Positions 30,031 to 41,264 of a stretch of DNA of 41,265 nucleotides are shown here, piece by piece. The position numbers were made by a program, and so were the translations under genes. The notes under the pieces are model-generated. The model saw nothing but the letters and a program-made list of their open reading frames with translations, made no database searches and was not told the DNA's origin. This DNA is from Rubrivivax sp. (GTDB lineage: Bacteria > Pseudomonadota > Gammaproteobacteria > Burkholderiales > Burkholderiaceae_C). Numbering within the stretch: position 1 is the first letter of the stretch; each line of letters starts with the position of its first letter. Location: assembly GCA_019635315.1 (NCBI GenBank), contig JAHBZT010000012.1:1-41265 (forward strand), in the 5' to 3' direction.

Positions 30031-30120
30031 GGCCGAACAGGGGCCGGCCGGCCCGCGGCCGCCTGGGGTCTTGCGCCCCGGCCGCGGCGCACGGCTGCCG
30101 CTTCGCCGAGAATCCGCGCC

Positions 30121-30142
30121 GCGGGAGCCTTCGGGCTCCCGC
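30121..30142 (+). terminator. Terminator with UUCG tetraloop
   Basis: A perfect 9-bp stem GCGGGAGCC/GGCTCCCGC closed by the very stable TTCG loop, followed by GCCTTCGTCC. It lies 90 bases after the small exported protein and 45 bases before the next small gene. Confidence 0.65.
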
Positions 30143-30187
30143 GCCTTCGTCCACCCTGGCCGTTCCACCCTCTTCGTTTCCAGTCTC

Positions 30188-30343
30188 ATGACCACCCTGC
30201 TGCTCGCCCTCGTCCCGCTGCTGTTCGCCACGGGCTTCCTGACCTGGACCATGCTGATGGGCGCGCGCGAGCAGTCGCGTTCCGACGCCTGGGCCGAGCA
30301 GTGGATGCGCGACAACGCCGGCCACGGCGCGGCCAAGCACTGA
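30188..30343 (+). CDS. Small single-pass membrane protein, unknown
   Basis: A 51-residue peptide with one N-terminal hydrophobic helix (about residues 3-24, TLLLALVPLLFATGFLTWTMLM) and a charged tail (EQSRSDAWAEQWMRDNAGHG). It is probably an inner-membrane microprotein. It is bounded by a terminator on each side, which supports a real transcription unit. No strong ribosome site precedes it, so translation is not certain. Confidence 0.5.
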   Translation: MTTLLLALVPLLFATGFLTWTMLMGAREQSRSDAWAEQWMRDNAGHGAAKH

Positions 30344-30365
30344 GCGGCCTCGTCCGCCGGACCGG

Positions 30366-30385
30366 GGGCCCGCCATCGCGGGCCC
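30366..30385 (+). terminator. Terminator hairpin between the small membrane gene and sbcB
   Basis: An 8-bp stem GGGCCCGC/GCGGGCCC with a CATC loop, followed on the plus strand by TTCGTTCGT. It lies between convergent genes, 23 bases after the small ORF and 22 before the sbcB stop. Confidence 0.65.
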
Positions 30386-30406
30386 TTCGTTCGTCGCGGC
30401 CGTGAA

Positions 30407-31861
30407 TCAGGCGGGCTCAGGCGCGATCGCCTCGGCCCAGTCCAGCAGCGCCTCCAGCAGCGCCTGCGCACGATCGTCGCCGCGCTCCAGCGCATCCTCG
30501 GCCAGCGCGTCCACGCGCTCCTGGAAGGCGGCCAGCGTCAGTGCGCCGCCGGCACCGTCGAGCAGCCGCTCGCGGCAATGCTGCTGCCAGCGCTCGCGTT
30601 CGTCGGCGTCCAGCGTGTGCGGGAAGTTGCGCGCGCGGTAGCGGAACAGCAGTTCGTCCAGCCGGCCGTCATGGAAAGCCACCCGCGTGGTGGCCAGACG
30701 GTCGGGCGGCAGGCCGCGCAGCCGTGCCAGCGTGCGCCGGTCGTCGTTGCCGACGAAGCCGCCGTAGAGATCGTCGTCGACGTCGGGCCGCTGCGCCGGC
30801 TCGGGCCGCGCATAGACCTCGGCCCAGCGCGCCTGCACGGCCGCCGCGGCGGCCGGCGCCAGCGCGGCGTGGCGCTCGCACTGCGCGAGGTCCAGCCCCC
30901 AGCGTTCGGCGGCGGCCGCCGCGGTGCGCAGCTTGCCGATCACGATCGGCGACTTGTTGACATGCACCGTCTTCACCGGCAGCCGCTCCACGCCCGCGGG
31001 CAGTTCGTCGCTGCGCGTGAACAGGCGCAGCCGCAGCGTGGCGGCATCCAGGTCGGCCAGCTCGCGCGGGTCCTGCGCGAGGTCCCAGACGATGAGCTCG
31101 TTCTTGTTCGTCGGGTGCACGGCCAGCGGCCAGACCACCGCCAGGCAGCCGCGCTCGACCGGGTAGCGGCCGGAGAGGTGCAGGAACGGGCGGCCGACGC
31201 CGATCTCGGCGCGCACCGCGTCCTTGTGGCGCAGGCGCAGGCAGAAGTCCCACAGCCGCGGCTGGCGCGCCCGCACCAGGCGCGCCAGCGCGAGCGTCGC
31301 GCGCACGTCCGACAGCGCGTCGTGCGCCGAGTCATGGGTCAGCGCATTGGCACGCGCCAGATCCTCGAGCCGGAACGAGGGCCGGCTGGCGAGCTCACCT
31401 TGCGCATAGGTCGGCCACTCGATGCCGTCGGGCCGCAGCGACCAGCAGCAGCGCACGACGTCCAGCAGGTCCCAGCGGCTGCAGCCGTTGGCCCATTCGC
31501 GTGCATAGGGGTCGACGAGGTTGCGCCAGAACAGGTGGCGCGTGACCTCGTCGTCGAAGCGGATGCTGTTGTAGCCGACGCCGATGGTGCCGTCGCGGCC
31601 CAGCTCGGCCTCGATGCGCGCGGCGAAGTCGTGCTCGGCGACGCCGTCGCGTTCGGCCTGCTGCGGCAGGATGCCGGTGAGCAGGCAGCTCTCGGGGTCC
31701 GGCAGCCGGTCGGGCGCCGGGCGGCAGAACCACATCACCGGCTCGCCGACCTCGGCGAGCGCCAGGTCGGTGCGCAGCCCGGCAAACTGCGCAGGTCGGT
31801 CACGGCGCGGGTCGCGGCCGAAGGTCTCGTAGTCGTGCCAGAAGAAGGTCTCTGCGCTCAT
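30407..31861 (-). CDS. sbcB: Exodeoxyribonuclease I
   Basis: A 484-residue 3-prime-to-5-prime single-strand DNA exonuclease used in mismatch repair and recombination. DEDD-type catalytic residues are visible: D10 and E12 in HDYETFG, D103 in NSIRFDDE, and H180/D185 in SAHDALSDVRATL. The SH3-like and C-terminal helical domains follow (KTVHVNKSPIV; FRYRARNFPHTL). Length equals the E. coli family. No SOS box is seen at its start. Confidence 0.95.
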   Translation of the reverse strand: MSAETFFWHDYETFGRDPRRDRPAQFAGLRTDLALAEVGEPVMWFCRPAPDRLPDPESCLLTGILPQQAERDGVAEHDFAARIEAELGRDGTIGVGYNSIRFDDEVTRHLFWRNLVDPYAREWANGCSRWDLLDVVRCCWSLRPDGIEWPTYAQGELASRPSFRLEDLARANALTHDSAHDALSDVRATLALARLVRARQPRLWDFCLRLRHKDAVRAEIGVGRPFLHLSGRYPVERGCLAVVWPLAVHPTNKNELIVWDLAQDPRELADLDAATLRLRLFTRSDELPAGVERLPVKTVHVNKSPIVIGKLRTAAAAAERWGLDLAQCERHAALAPAAAAAVQARWAEVYARPEPAQRPDVDDDLYGGFVGNDDRRTLARLRGLPPDRLATTRVAFHDGRLDELLFRYRARNFPHTLDADERERWQQHCRERLLDGAGGALTLAAFQERVDALAEDALERGDDRAQALLEALLDWAEAIAPEPA

Positions 31862-31898
31862 CGGCGCACGATAGCGCAGCCCGGCCCGGGCGCGTGCC

Positions 31899-32192
31899 TC
31901 AGCGCCGCTGCAGTTCGCGCCGCAGGCGCTGCCACAGCCGCCATCCGCTCCACAGCTTGAGGCCCCAGCGCAGCGCGCGGCGCGGCCTCATCAGCAGCAC
32001 GACGAGCGCGCCGGCGAGCACGGCCTCCGGGTGGGCCTGCACCCAGCGGCCGGCGTCGACGACGCGGTCGGCGGCGGCCAGCGGCGGCCGCAAGCCGTCG
32101 GCCGCGACGGCCCAGCGGTGCCGCAGCTCGGCGCTGCGGAAGATCAGCCGCTGCTGGCGGCGTGCCAGCGCCAGTTCGCGGGCGCGGTTCAT
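31899..32192 (-). CDS. yqjK: YqjK-like protein
   Basis: A 97-residue basic protein with one hydrophobic segment (AVLAGALVVLLM, about 60-71) flanked by Arg-rich stretches; ELALARRQQRLIFRSAELR at the N-terminus is the YqjK-family opening. It follows yqjE with an ATGA overlap (start codon overlapping the yqjE stop), so translation is coupled. The function of YqjK proteins is unknown; the trio is linked to the inner membrane. Confidence 0.75.
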   Translation of the reverse strand: MNRARELALARRQQRLIFRSAELRHRWAVAADGLRPPLAAADRVVDAGRWVQAHPEAVLAGALVVLLMRPRRALRWGLKLWSGWRLWQRLRRELQRR

Positions 32193-32590
32193 CGCGGCGC
32201 GTCGCGCTCGGCGGCACCCGGCTCGGCCGCGGCCAGGCCGTCGCGGTCGCGCCGCAGTTCGGCCAGGCTCAGCGCGAACGGCCCGCCCTCGGGCGCGCGC
32301 AGCGTCTCGCGCGCGCGGCGCAGCAGCCACACGCCACCGGCGGCGAAGGCCAGCGTCAGCACGCCGATCGCCGGCAGGCGGTAGCCCTCCCAGAACAGCA
32401 GCACGACGAAGCCGAAGAAGCCGACCAGCGCCAGCCCCAGCAGCAGCAGCCCGAGCGCGCCCTGCCAGACGGCGTCGACGAGGCGCAGCTTCTCCTGCTC
32501 GAGCTCGGTGCCGAACAGTTCCAGCCGCACCTGCACGACGGCGACGGCGGTGTCGACCAGCCGCCGCGCCGAGTCGAACAGGCCGCTCAC
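32189..32590 (-). CDS. yqjE: YqjE / phage-holin-superfamily inner-membrane protein
   Basis: A 133-residue protein. An amphipathic N-terminus (LFDSARRLVDTAVAVVQVRLELFGTELEQEKLRL) is followed by two adjacent transmembrane helices (about 43-66 and 73-90) and a charged tail. This matches the YqjE/holin III-like family found with DUF883 proteins; it is not a phage gene here. It is downstream of the YqjD homolog and overlaps yqjK by four bases. Confidence 0.8.
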   Translation of the reverse strand: MSGLFDSARRLVDTAVAVVQVRLELFGTELEQEKLRLVDAVWQGALGLLLLGLALVGFFGFVVLLFWEGYRLPAIGVLTLAFAAGGVWLLRRARETLRAPEGGPFALSLAELRRDRDGLAAAEPGAAERDAPR

Positions 32591-32648
32591 GACGGCGCCC
32601 CCTGCCCTGCGGCCGCGCGGCCGCGGCCGGCCGAGCGCGGCTTCACGC

Positions 32649-32960
32649 TCAGCGGCGGCCGATCAGCAGGCCGACCAGCAGGCCGACGCCGGCGCCGATG
32701 CCGATCGCCGTCCACGGGTGGTCGTGCACGTAGTCGTCGGCGGCGCGGCCGGCGGCCTTGGCGCGCTCGGTGGCGCTGTCCTGCAGGTCCAGCAGGCCGT
32801 GGCGCGCGCGCGCCAGGCGGTCGGTCAGGCGCTCGCGCAGCGAGGCCGTGCTCTCGCTGAGGTCGCCGGCGGTCAGCTTGAGCAGTTCCTCGGCGTCGGC
32901 CACGACGGTGCGCAGGTCGGCGACGAGCTTGTCCTTCTGGGCCGCGGTCATCTCGGACAT
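32649..32960 (-). CDS. yqjD: DUF883 family protein (YqjD/ElaB/YgaM-like)
   Basis: A 103-residue protein: a long charged helix with heptad character (residues 8-70) and a C-terminal membrane anchor HPWTAIGIGAGVGLLVGLLIGRR. E. coli relatives bind the inner membrane and the ribosome in stationary phase. The start at 32960 is fixed by AGGAGG eight bases upstream. It is the first gene of yqjD-yqjE-yqjK. Confidence 0.9.
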   Translation of the reverse strand: MSEMTAAQKDKLVADLRTVVADAEELLKLTAGDLSESTASLRERLTDRLARARHGLLDLQDSATERAKAAGRAADDYVHDHPWTAIGIGAGVGLLVGLLIGRR

Positions 32961-33085
32961 CGGTGATTCCTCCTGGAGTTCGGTTGACGAAAAGACCGTG
33001 ACCGTACCATCCCTCGGCACGCGCCCGGCCGTTTCCGCACCGCGCGACGGGACTTGGGCGCCGGCCGGCCGCGGCCGGCGGGCGG

Positions 33086-33778
33086 CTACTTGCCGGCCGC
33101 CTTGCGGGGCGCCGGCGGCGGCTTGGGCGCCGCGCCCTGCAGCGCGTCGGCCATGCCGATCAGCACGCCGCTGACCATCGCGGTGTAGCTCTCGGCCAGC
33201 GCCTGCGCGGCCCGCACCGACGCCGCGCGCGTGCTGCGCATCGCGCCCTGCATCTGCTCGGCGAGCTGCTCGACGGTCTGCGCGGCCTGCGCGCCGCTGA
33301 CCGTGCCGCCGGCCTGCATCTTCTGCAGCACCTGGTCCCAGGCGCCGGCCAGCGGGCCCTCGACGCCGGCGGCCGCCTTCTTCAGCGCCGCGAACATCGT
33401 GTCCTCGAAGCGGTCGAGGTCGTCGAGCGCCTTCTTGACATGCTTCTCGCGCAGGTCCGCGCCCTGCGCCACCAGCTTCTCCAGCGCCACGCGGTTGGCC
33501 TGCACGGCCTTGAGCAGCGCGTCGTCCATGCCGGCCACCGCGCGGTCCAGCAGTTCGCCGGCGTCGACCCCGGGCATCACGTTCTTCGCGGCGCCGGCGC
33601 TCGCCGCCTCGGCGACCGCCTTGAGCGTGGTGCGGATGTTCTTCAGCGTCAGCTCGCGGCCCTGCAGCGCGGCCAGCGTGGCGTCGCCGACCGCCTTCTT
33701 GAGCTGCGTGCCCTGGCGGGCGGAGGCATGCTCGAACATCGTGATCAGCGCGTCGGCGTCGAACATCGGCTGGGCCAT
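33086..33778 (-). CDS. Helical protein, phasin-like / DUF6781-like
   Basis: A 230-residue almost entirely alpha-helical protein, rich in Ala, Lys and Glu, with no membrane segment. Segments such as ALQGRELTLKNIRTTLKAVAEA, KHVKKALDDLDRFEDTMFAALKKA and RAAQALAESYTAMVSGVLIGM resemble phasin-type or DUF6781 proteins of Burkholderiales. The C-terminus is a basic Pro/Ala/Lys tail (PKPPPAPRKAAGK). A role in polyhydroxyalkanoate granules is possible but not shown. GAGGAGA six bases upstream supports ATG 33778. Confidence 0.6.
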   Translation of the reverse strand: MAQPMFDADALITMFEHASARQGTQLKKAVGDATLAALQGRELTLKNIRTTLKAVAEAASAGAAKNVMPGVDAGELLDRAVAGMDDALLKAVQANRVALEKLVAQGADLREKHVKKALDDLDRFEDTMFAALKKAAAGVEGPLAGAWDQVLQKMQAGGTVSGAQAAQTVEQLAEQMQGAMRSTRAASVRAAQALAESYTAMVSGVLIGMADALQGAAPKPPPAPRKAAGK

Positions 33779-33962
33779 GGGGCGTCTCCTCGCGTCGTGT
33801 GGGAGCCCGATGCTCTCACCGCGGCCCGCGGGCGGCAAGCACGCGGCCGCGCGCACTGGGGCCGCGGGGCTGCGCGGCGCCGCGGGGCTGGCTTATGCTC
33901 GGGTCGCACCGCGCGCGGCATGCGGCCGGCGCGACCCGTTGATGCGACCCGACGACGACACG

Positions 33963-34748
33963 ATGAAGCTGCGCACGCCCCCCCTGCTGCTGACGATGCT
34001 GCTGGCCGCCACCGGAACGGCGCAGGCCCAGCTGTTCAACGACAACGAGGCCCGGCGCCAGATCCTGGACCTGCGCGAGCGTGTCGCCGCCCACGACAAC
34101 GCGCGGCGCGAGGAGATGGAGGCCACGGCCGCGCAGCAGGCGGCGTTCGCCGAGCAGCTCTCGCAGCTGCGGCGCAGCCTGCTGGACGTCAACGGCCAGC
34201 TCGAGGCGCTGCGCGGCGAGCTCGCGCAACGGCGCGGCGAGGACGAGCGACTGCTGCACGGCATCGGCCAGCTGCAGCGCGAGCAGCAGGACCTGACCCA
34301 GGCCTTCCAGGCGCGGCTGCGCGCGCTGGAGCCGCTGCGCGTGTCGATGGACGGCGAGGAGTTCGAGGCCACGCCGGCGCAGACCCAGTCCTGGGACCAC
34401 GCGATGGCGGCGGTGCGCGCCGGCGAGTTCGGCGCCGCCGCGACGCGGCTGGACGGCTTCCTGCAGCGCCACCCGGCGAGCGGCTATGCGCCGTCGGCAC
34501 GCTACTGGCTGGCCAACGCGCTGTATGCGCAGCGCGAGCACGAGCGGGCGATCGCGGCCTTCCAGGCCTTCGTCGCCGACGCCCCGCGCCACCCGCGCGT
34601 GCCCGATGCGCTGCTGTCGCTGGCCACCAGCCAGGCCGAGATGCGCGACACGCGCGCCGCCCGGCTCACGCTGCAGGCGCTGGTCAAGGACCACCCGGAC
34701 AGCGAGGCCGGCAAGCTCGCCGCCCAGCGGCTCGCGCAGCTGCGCTGA
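33963..34748 (+). CDS. cpoB: CpoB/YbgF-like Tol-Pal accessory protein
   Basis: A 261-residue periplasmic protein that links Tol-Pal constriction with peptidoglycan synthesis. A signal peptide (MKLRTPPLLLTMLLAATGTAQAQ) leads to an N-terminal coiled coil (about 25-120, ILDLRERVAAHDNARREEM onward) and three C-terminal TPR units (HAMAAVRAGEFGAAATRL, YWLANALYAQREHERAIAAF, LTLQALVKDHPDSEAGKLAAQRL). An ATG at 33942 would add seven residues before the signal peptide. It is not next to pal or tolB in this window. The stop codon lies in the first unit of a 90-bp tandem repeat. Confidence 0.82.
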   Translation: MKLRTPPLLLTMLLAATGTAQAQLFNDNEARRQILDLRERVAAHDNARREEMEATAAQQAAFAEQLSQLRRSLLDVNGQLEALRGELAQRRGEDERLLHGIGQLQREQQDLTQAFQARLRALEPLRVSMDGEEFEATPAQTQSWDHAMAAVRAGEFGAAATRLDGFLQRHPASGYAPSARYWLANALYAQREHERAIAAFQAFVADAPRHPRVPDALLSLATSQAEMRDTRAARLTLQALVKDHPDSEAGKLAAQRLAQLR

Positions 34749-34954
34749 GCCCGGACGAACGACAGTCCCTGCGGACTGTCGGTCGCCGGGCGAAGGGGCC
34801 CGCGTGTCCCGCACGCGGGCCGCGGCCTGCCAGGCTGAGCCCGGACGAGCGACAGGCCCTGCGGACTGTCGGTCGCCGGGCGAAGGGGCCCGCATGTCCC
34901 GCACGCGGGCCGCGGCCTGCAAGGCTGAGCCCGGACGGGCGACAGTCCCTGCGG
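34746..34954 (+). repeat. 90-bp tandem repeat beginning at the cpoB stop codon
   Basis: Unit 1 is 34746-34835, unit 2 is 34836-34925 (four differences in 90) and partial unit 3 is 34926-34954. Each begins with TGAGCCCGGACG, so the stop codon is re-copied in the same frame (90 bases is 30 codons). Unit 1 folds into two perfect hairpins: CGACAGTCC/GGACTGTCG (34760-34781) and GGCCCGCGTG/CACGCGGGCC (34797-34821). The rest of 34955-35088 contains a palindrome, a leader and no gene. The likely role is a multiplied terminator or 3-prime stabiliser. Confidence 0.9.
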
Positions 34955-34989
34955 GCGGTCCGCCGCAGCTGGCGGGCGCCGGGTGCGCC

Positions 34990-35009
34990 GGATTGAGGGC
35001 GCTCAATCC
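34990..35009. promoter_or_regulatory. Palindrome upstream of the second PEP-CTERM gene
   Basis: GGATTGAG (34990-34997) and CTCAATCC (35002-35009) form a perfect 8-bp inverted repeat with a 4-base gap, about 80 bases before the ATG. It may be an operator or the end of the upstream terminator region. A TAGAGT -10-like box follows at 35028. Confidence 0.4.
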
Positions 35010-35088
35010 ATGCGTCACGCCGGTGGCTAGAGTGCGCCACGTCGGCGTCGGAGGTCGTGCCGCGGCCACGCCGTGCAGGAGTGTCGAC

Positions 35089-35793
35089 ATGTCGTGCCCG
35101 GACCTTGCCCGCACCCGCCGCGCCCGGCTGCTGGCCGGCGCCTGCCTCGCCCTGTTCGCCGGGCTGGCCGCCGCGGCCGAGGTGCCGTACACCTACGTCA
35201 CGAGCGGCGTGCGCTTCGGCAGCCCGGGTGTCGTCGATGTCTTCGCGCCCGATGCGGTGGTGTCGGGCCGGTTCACCTACGACGCCTCGCGGCCGCCGTC
35301 GGGCACGCTGAGCAACGGCGCGACGCGCTACGACGCGAGCTTCCTGAACCTGGTCGGCCAGGTGCAGTCGTGGAGCTTCGACGATCCGCGCGGCTACACG
35401 GCCGTCGGCAACGACCTGCCGGCGCAGGGCGGCAGCGACTTCCTGATGCTCGGGGCCGATCCCGGCCTGGGCACCGGCACGCACAACCTGAACGGCTTCA
35501 CGGTCGCCGGCTGGACGCTGGTCAACGTGCGGCTGTTCTGGATCGAGGGCCAGCTCGGCATCGGCGACTTCACCGGCAGCGACGCGATGCCGGCGGTGCT
35601 GCCCGGCTTCGACGGGGTGCTGGCACTGGACTTCGTGCCGGCGTCGCAGCCCAACGGGCCGCTGAGCTTCGTCTTCTTCGAAAGGGTCACGGTGAGCGCG
35701 GTGCCGGAGCCGGCCAGCGCGGCGTTGCTGGCGGCCGGCCTGGCGGGCCTGCTGCTGCCGATGGCGCGGCGCCGTCGCCTGCATGGCCGCTGA
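35089..35793 (+). CDS. PEP-CTERM sorting-domain protein
   Basis: A 234-residue exported protein. The signal peptide is basic then hydrophobic (LLAGACLALFAGLAAAAE). The mature domain is Gly/Ser/Asp-rich and beta-like (YTYVTSGVRFGSPG, FDDPRGYTAVGNDLP, GTHNLNGFTVAGWTLVNVRLFW). The C-terminus carries VPEP near 205, a hydrophobic helix, then ARRRRLHGR. It should be handled by exosortase, as for the protein at 11160-11873. ATG 35089 has AGGAG seven bases upstream. Unlike the first PEP-CTERM gene it has no good sigma-54 site. Function unknown. Confidence 0.87.
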   Translation: MSCPDLARTRRARLLAGACLALFAGLAAAAEVPYTYVTSGVRFGSPGVVDVFAPDAVVSGRFTYDASRPPSGTLSNGATRYDASFLNLVGQVQSWSFDDPRGYTAVGNDLPAQGGSDFLMLGADPGLGTGTHNLNGFTVAGWTLVNVRLFWIEGQLGIGDFTGSDAMPAVLPGFDGVLALDFVPASQPNGPLSFVFFERVTVSAVPEPASAALLAAGLAGLLLPMARRRRLHGR

Positions 35794-35851
35794 GCCCGTC
35801 GCCCGCGGCACGGGGCCGCGCACCCGGCTCGCGGTGCAGGTGCGGCACGAC

Positions 35852-35866
35852 GCGGCGTGACGCCGC
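35852..35866. terminator. Small GC hairpin between convergent PEP-CTERM and dnaE2 genes
   Basis: GCGGCG (35852-35857) pairs with CGCCGC (35861-35866) around a TGA loop in the 91-base gap between two convergent stops. The position fits a shared terminator, but the stem is short and has no U-tract. Confidence 0.3.
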
Positions 35867-35884
35867 ACGCGCGCGGGCCGGAGC

Positions 35885-39472
<3,588 letters not shown>

Positions 39473-40654
39473 GGCGCGGGCTCGCGGGCGCGGGGCGGGC
39501 GTTGCAGGGCGCGGGGCGCGAACGGTGCCGCGCCGGGCGCAGGGGCCATGGCGGGCGGCGACCGGTGCGGCCGCAGCGGCGGCATCGGCGACGGCGGCGG
39601 CGGCTTCGGCAGCGGCGCAGGCGCGAGACCGCCCATCGCGTCCAGCGGGCTGCGCACCGCGCCACCGCCCAGGCGCAGCACATGCGTATAGATCATCGTC
39701 GTCGACACGTCGGCGTGGCCCAGCAGTTCCTGCACCGTGCGGATGTCGTAGCCGGCCAGCAGCAGGTGGGTGGCGAAGGAATGGCGCAGCGTGTGCGGAC
39801 TGGCCGGCTTGGCGATGCCGGCGGCTTCGACCGCCGCCTTGAAGGCGCGCTGGAAGCCGCCTTCCAGCAGGTGGTGGCGGCGATGCAGGCCGCTGCGCGG
39901 GTCGACCGACACGCTGGCCTGCGGGAACACCCAGTGCCAAGCCCAGGACTCGGCGGCGCGCGCAAACTTGCGCTCCAGCGCATGCGGCACCGCGACGCCG
40001 GCCAGGCCCTGCGCGCGGTCGGCCGCCCACAGCCGGTGCGCGCGCCGGAGCTGCTCGCGCAGCGGCGCTTCCAGCGCCGCGGGCAGCATCACGACCCGGT
40101 CCTTGCCGCCCTTGCCTTCGCGCACGACGAGCGCGCGGCGCTCGAACTCGACATCCTTCACGCGCAGGCGCAGGCCCTCCAGCAGGCGCAGCCCGCTGCC
40201 GTAGAGCAGGCGGCCGAGCAGGCCGTAGGGCGCCGGTTCGGGCGGCGCGGCGCGCTCGTCCAGCGCCGCCAGCACGCGCGCCACCTCGTCGTGCGACAGC
40301 ACCACCGGCAGGCGGCGCTGCGGCTGCGGGCGGCCGATGTCGTCCATCCACGGCAGGTGCAGGCGCAGCACCTTCTGGTACAGGAACAGCAGGGCCGACA
40401 GCGCCTGGCGGTGGGTGGCCGGCGCGACGCGGCGCTCCACCGCCAGCCAGGTCAGGAAGGCCTCGACCTCGTCGCGCGACATCTGCGCCGGATGGCGCAG
40501 CCCGTGGTAACGCACGAAGGCGCGCACCCAGTGCACGTAGGCTTCTTCCGTGCGCAGGCTGTAGTGCAGGCTGCGCACCTGGGCACGCAGGACGTCGAGC
40601 AGGCGCGGCGGGTCGCCGCCGGGCGGCAGGCCGGGAGTCGAGGTCGGCATCGCG

Positions 40655-40684
40655 TTGGCCTTTCCCGTGCATTGACTGTATATT
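40655..40684 (+). promoter_or_regulatory. Candidate promoter of the gene divergent from intI
   Basis: TTGGCC (40655-40660), an 18-base spacer and TATATT (40679-40684), a 5-of-6 match to the -10 consensus. The -10 box lies within the LexA site, so LexA would block this promoter as well. Transcription would start near 40691. Confidence 0.45.
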
Positions 40685-40691
40685 TGTACAG
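40676..40691. promoter_or_regulatory. LexA (SOS) box upstream of intI
   Basis: CTGTATATTTGTACAG matches CTGT-N8-ACAG exactly with an AT-rich core, the standard proteobacterial LexA operator. It lies 26 bases before the intI start in a region otherwise above 65% GC. LexA control of integron integrases is established for class 1 and Vibrio integrons. Confidence 0.88.
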
Positions 40692-40729
40692 TATCACAAG
40701 AGCCTGACCAGGCCAACCAGGGAGCCGCG

Positions 40730-41161
40730 ATGAGCTTGCCCGAGTCCGACCCGCCGGCACGCCGCGCCGCCGCGCGCGGCCGGCATGCGCAACTGCTGCC
40801 GAACGACGTGCGCCGCGGGCGCGTGACGAAGACCCTGTGGCCACCCCGGCCCGGCACGGTGCGCCTGCTGGAGCGCTTCGGCGACGCGCTGGTGTGCGTG
40901 CGCTACCGCGAGGACCCCAGCGGCCTGCGGCGCTACCTGACGGTCGAGCTGGTCGTCGAGACCGTGCGCACCGCACGCGCACGCCGCAGCAGCGTCGAGC
41001 GGGCACTGTTCCCGCTGATGCTGGGGCCCGGCGACCGCGAGATGCGCGCCGCGATCAAGCAAGCCGGCGCCCGGTGGCACCCCGGCGACCGCCTGTGGTA
41101 CCTGCCTGCTGCCGCGATCCGACGGCTGGGCCTGGAGGATCGGATCTGCATCGCGCGATGA
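40730..41161 (+). CDS. Conserved hypothetical protein between intI and attI
   Basis: A 143-residue basic cytoplasmic protein. A central [17 protein letters not shown]...[11 protein letters not shown] segment and a C-terminal [22 protein letters not shown]...LGLEDRI segment resemble a common uncharacterised bacterial family. The G-A-R-W-x-P...L-W-Y-L-P part recalls DUF5710-like modules (inference). No known catalytic motif is visible. The ribosome site AGGGAG is five bases from ATG 40730. It is divergent from intI, with its promoter overlapping the LexA box, and no attC-type site follows it, so it is probably part of the integron platform rather than a cassette. Confidence 0.72.
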   Translation: MSLPESDPPARRAAARGRHAQLLPNDVRRGRVTKTLWPPRPGTVRLLERFGDALVCVRYREDPSGLRRYLTVELVVETVRTARARRSSVERALFPLMLGPGDREMRAAIKQAGARWHPGDRLWYLPAAAIRRLGLEDRICIAR

Positions 41162-41245
41162 TCAGCGCTCCGATTCCGACGACAGTCTGCAGCGTGCGTT
41201 GCCTATATCTGGATACAAGTGGCGACTGGCGGATAGGATTGCGGA

Positions 41246-41264
41246 CGCCCATAGCACGTTAGGC
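41246..41264 (+). other. Candidate attI recombination site (window edge)
   Basis: CGCCCATAGCACGTTAGGC ends in GTTAGGC, which fits the integron core site G-TTRRRY exactly. The preceding CGCCC...TA half resembles the end of attI1 (CGCCCTAAAAC...GTTAGGC). No RYYYAAC partner needed for a folded attC is found in the 100 bases before it, so attI is preferred over attC. Cassettes would be expected just beyond 41265. The ~600-base distance from intI is longer than usual. Confidence 0.55.

Noticed and set aside
32189-32590. Phage holin, suggesting a prophage remnant
   Set aside because: The protein is in the standard DUF883-YqjE-YqjK chromosomal trio, and no other phage gene is present.
34746-34954. 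Possible CRISPR-like array
   Set aside because: The units are contiguous 90-bp copies with no unique spacers and no cas genes nearby.
35010-35040. Sigma-54 promoter before the second PEP-CTERM gene (CGGTGGCTAGAGTGC)
   Set aside because: GG-N10-GC spacing can be forced, but nearly all other consensus positions fail, unlike the strong site at 11942-11957.
34486-35793. A 435-codon plus-strand frame joining the end of cpoB to the second PEP-CTERM gene
   Set aside because: The first ~200 codons are out of frame with cpoB and cross the tandem repeat. The PEP-CTERM signal peptide and its ribosome site define a start at 35089.
41162-41257. A folded attC site after the 40730-41161 gene, which would make that gene a cassette
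   Set aside because: No RYYYAAC box occurs in this stretch to pair with GTTAGGC. GTTGCCT at about 41199 does not fit GTTRRRY either.
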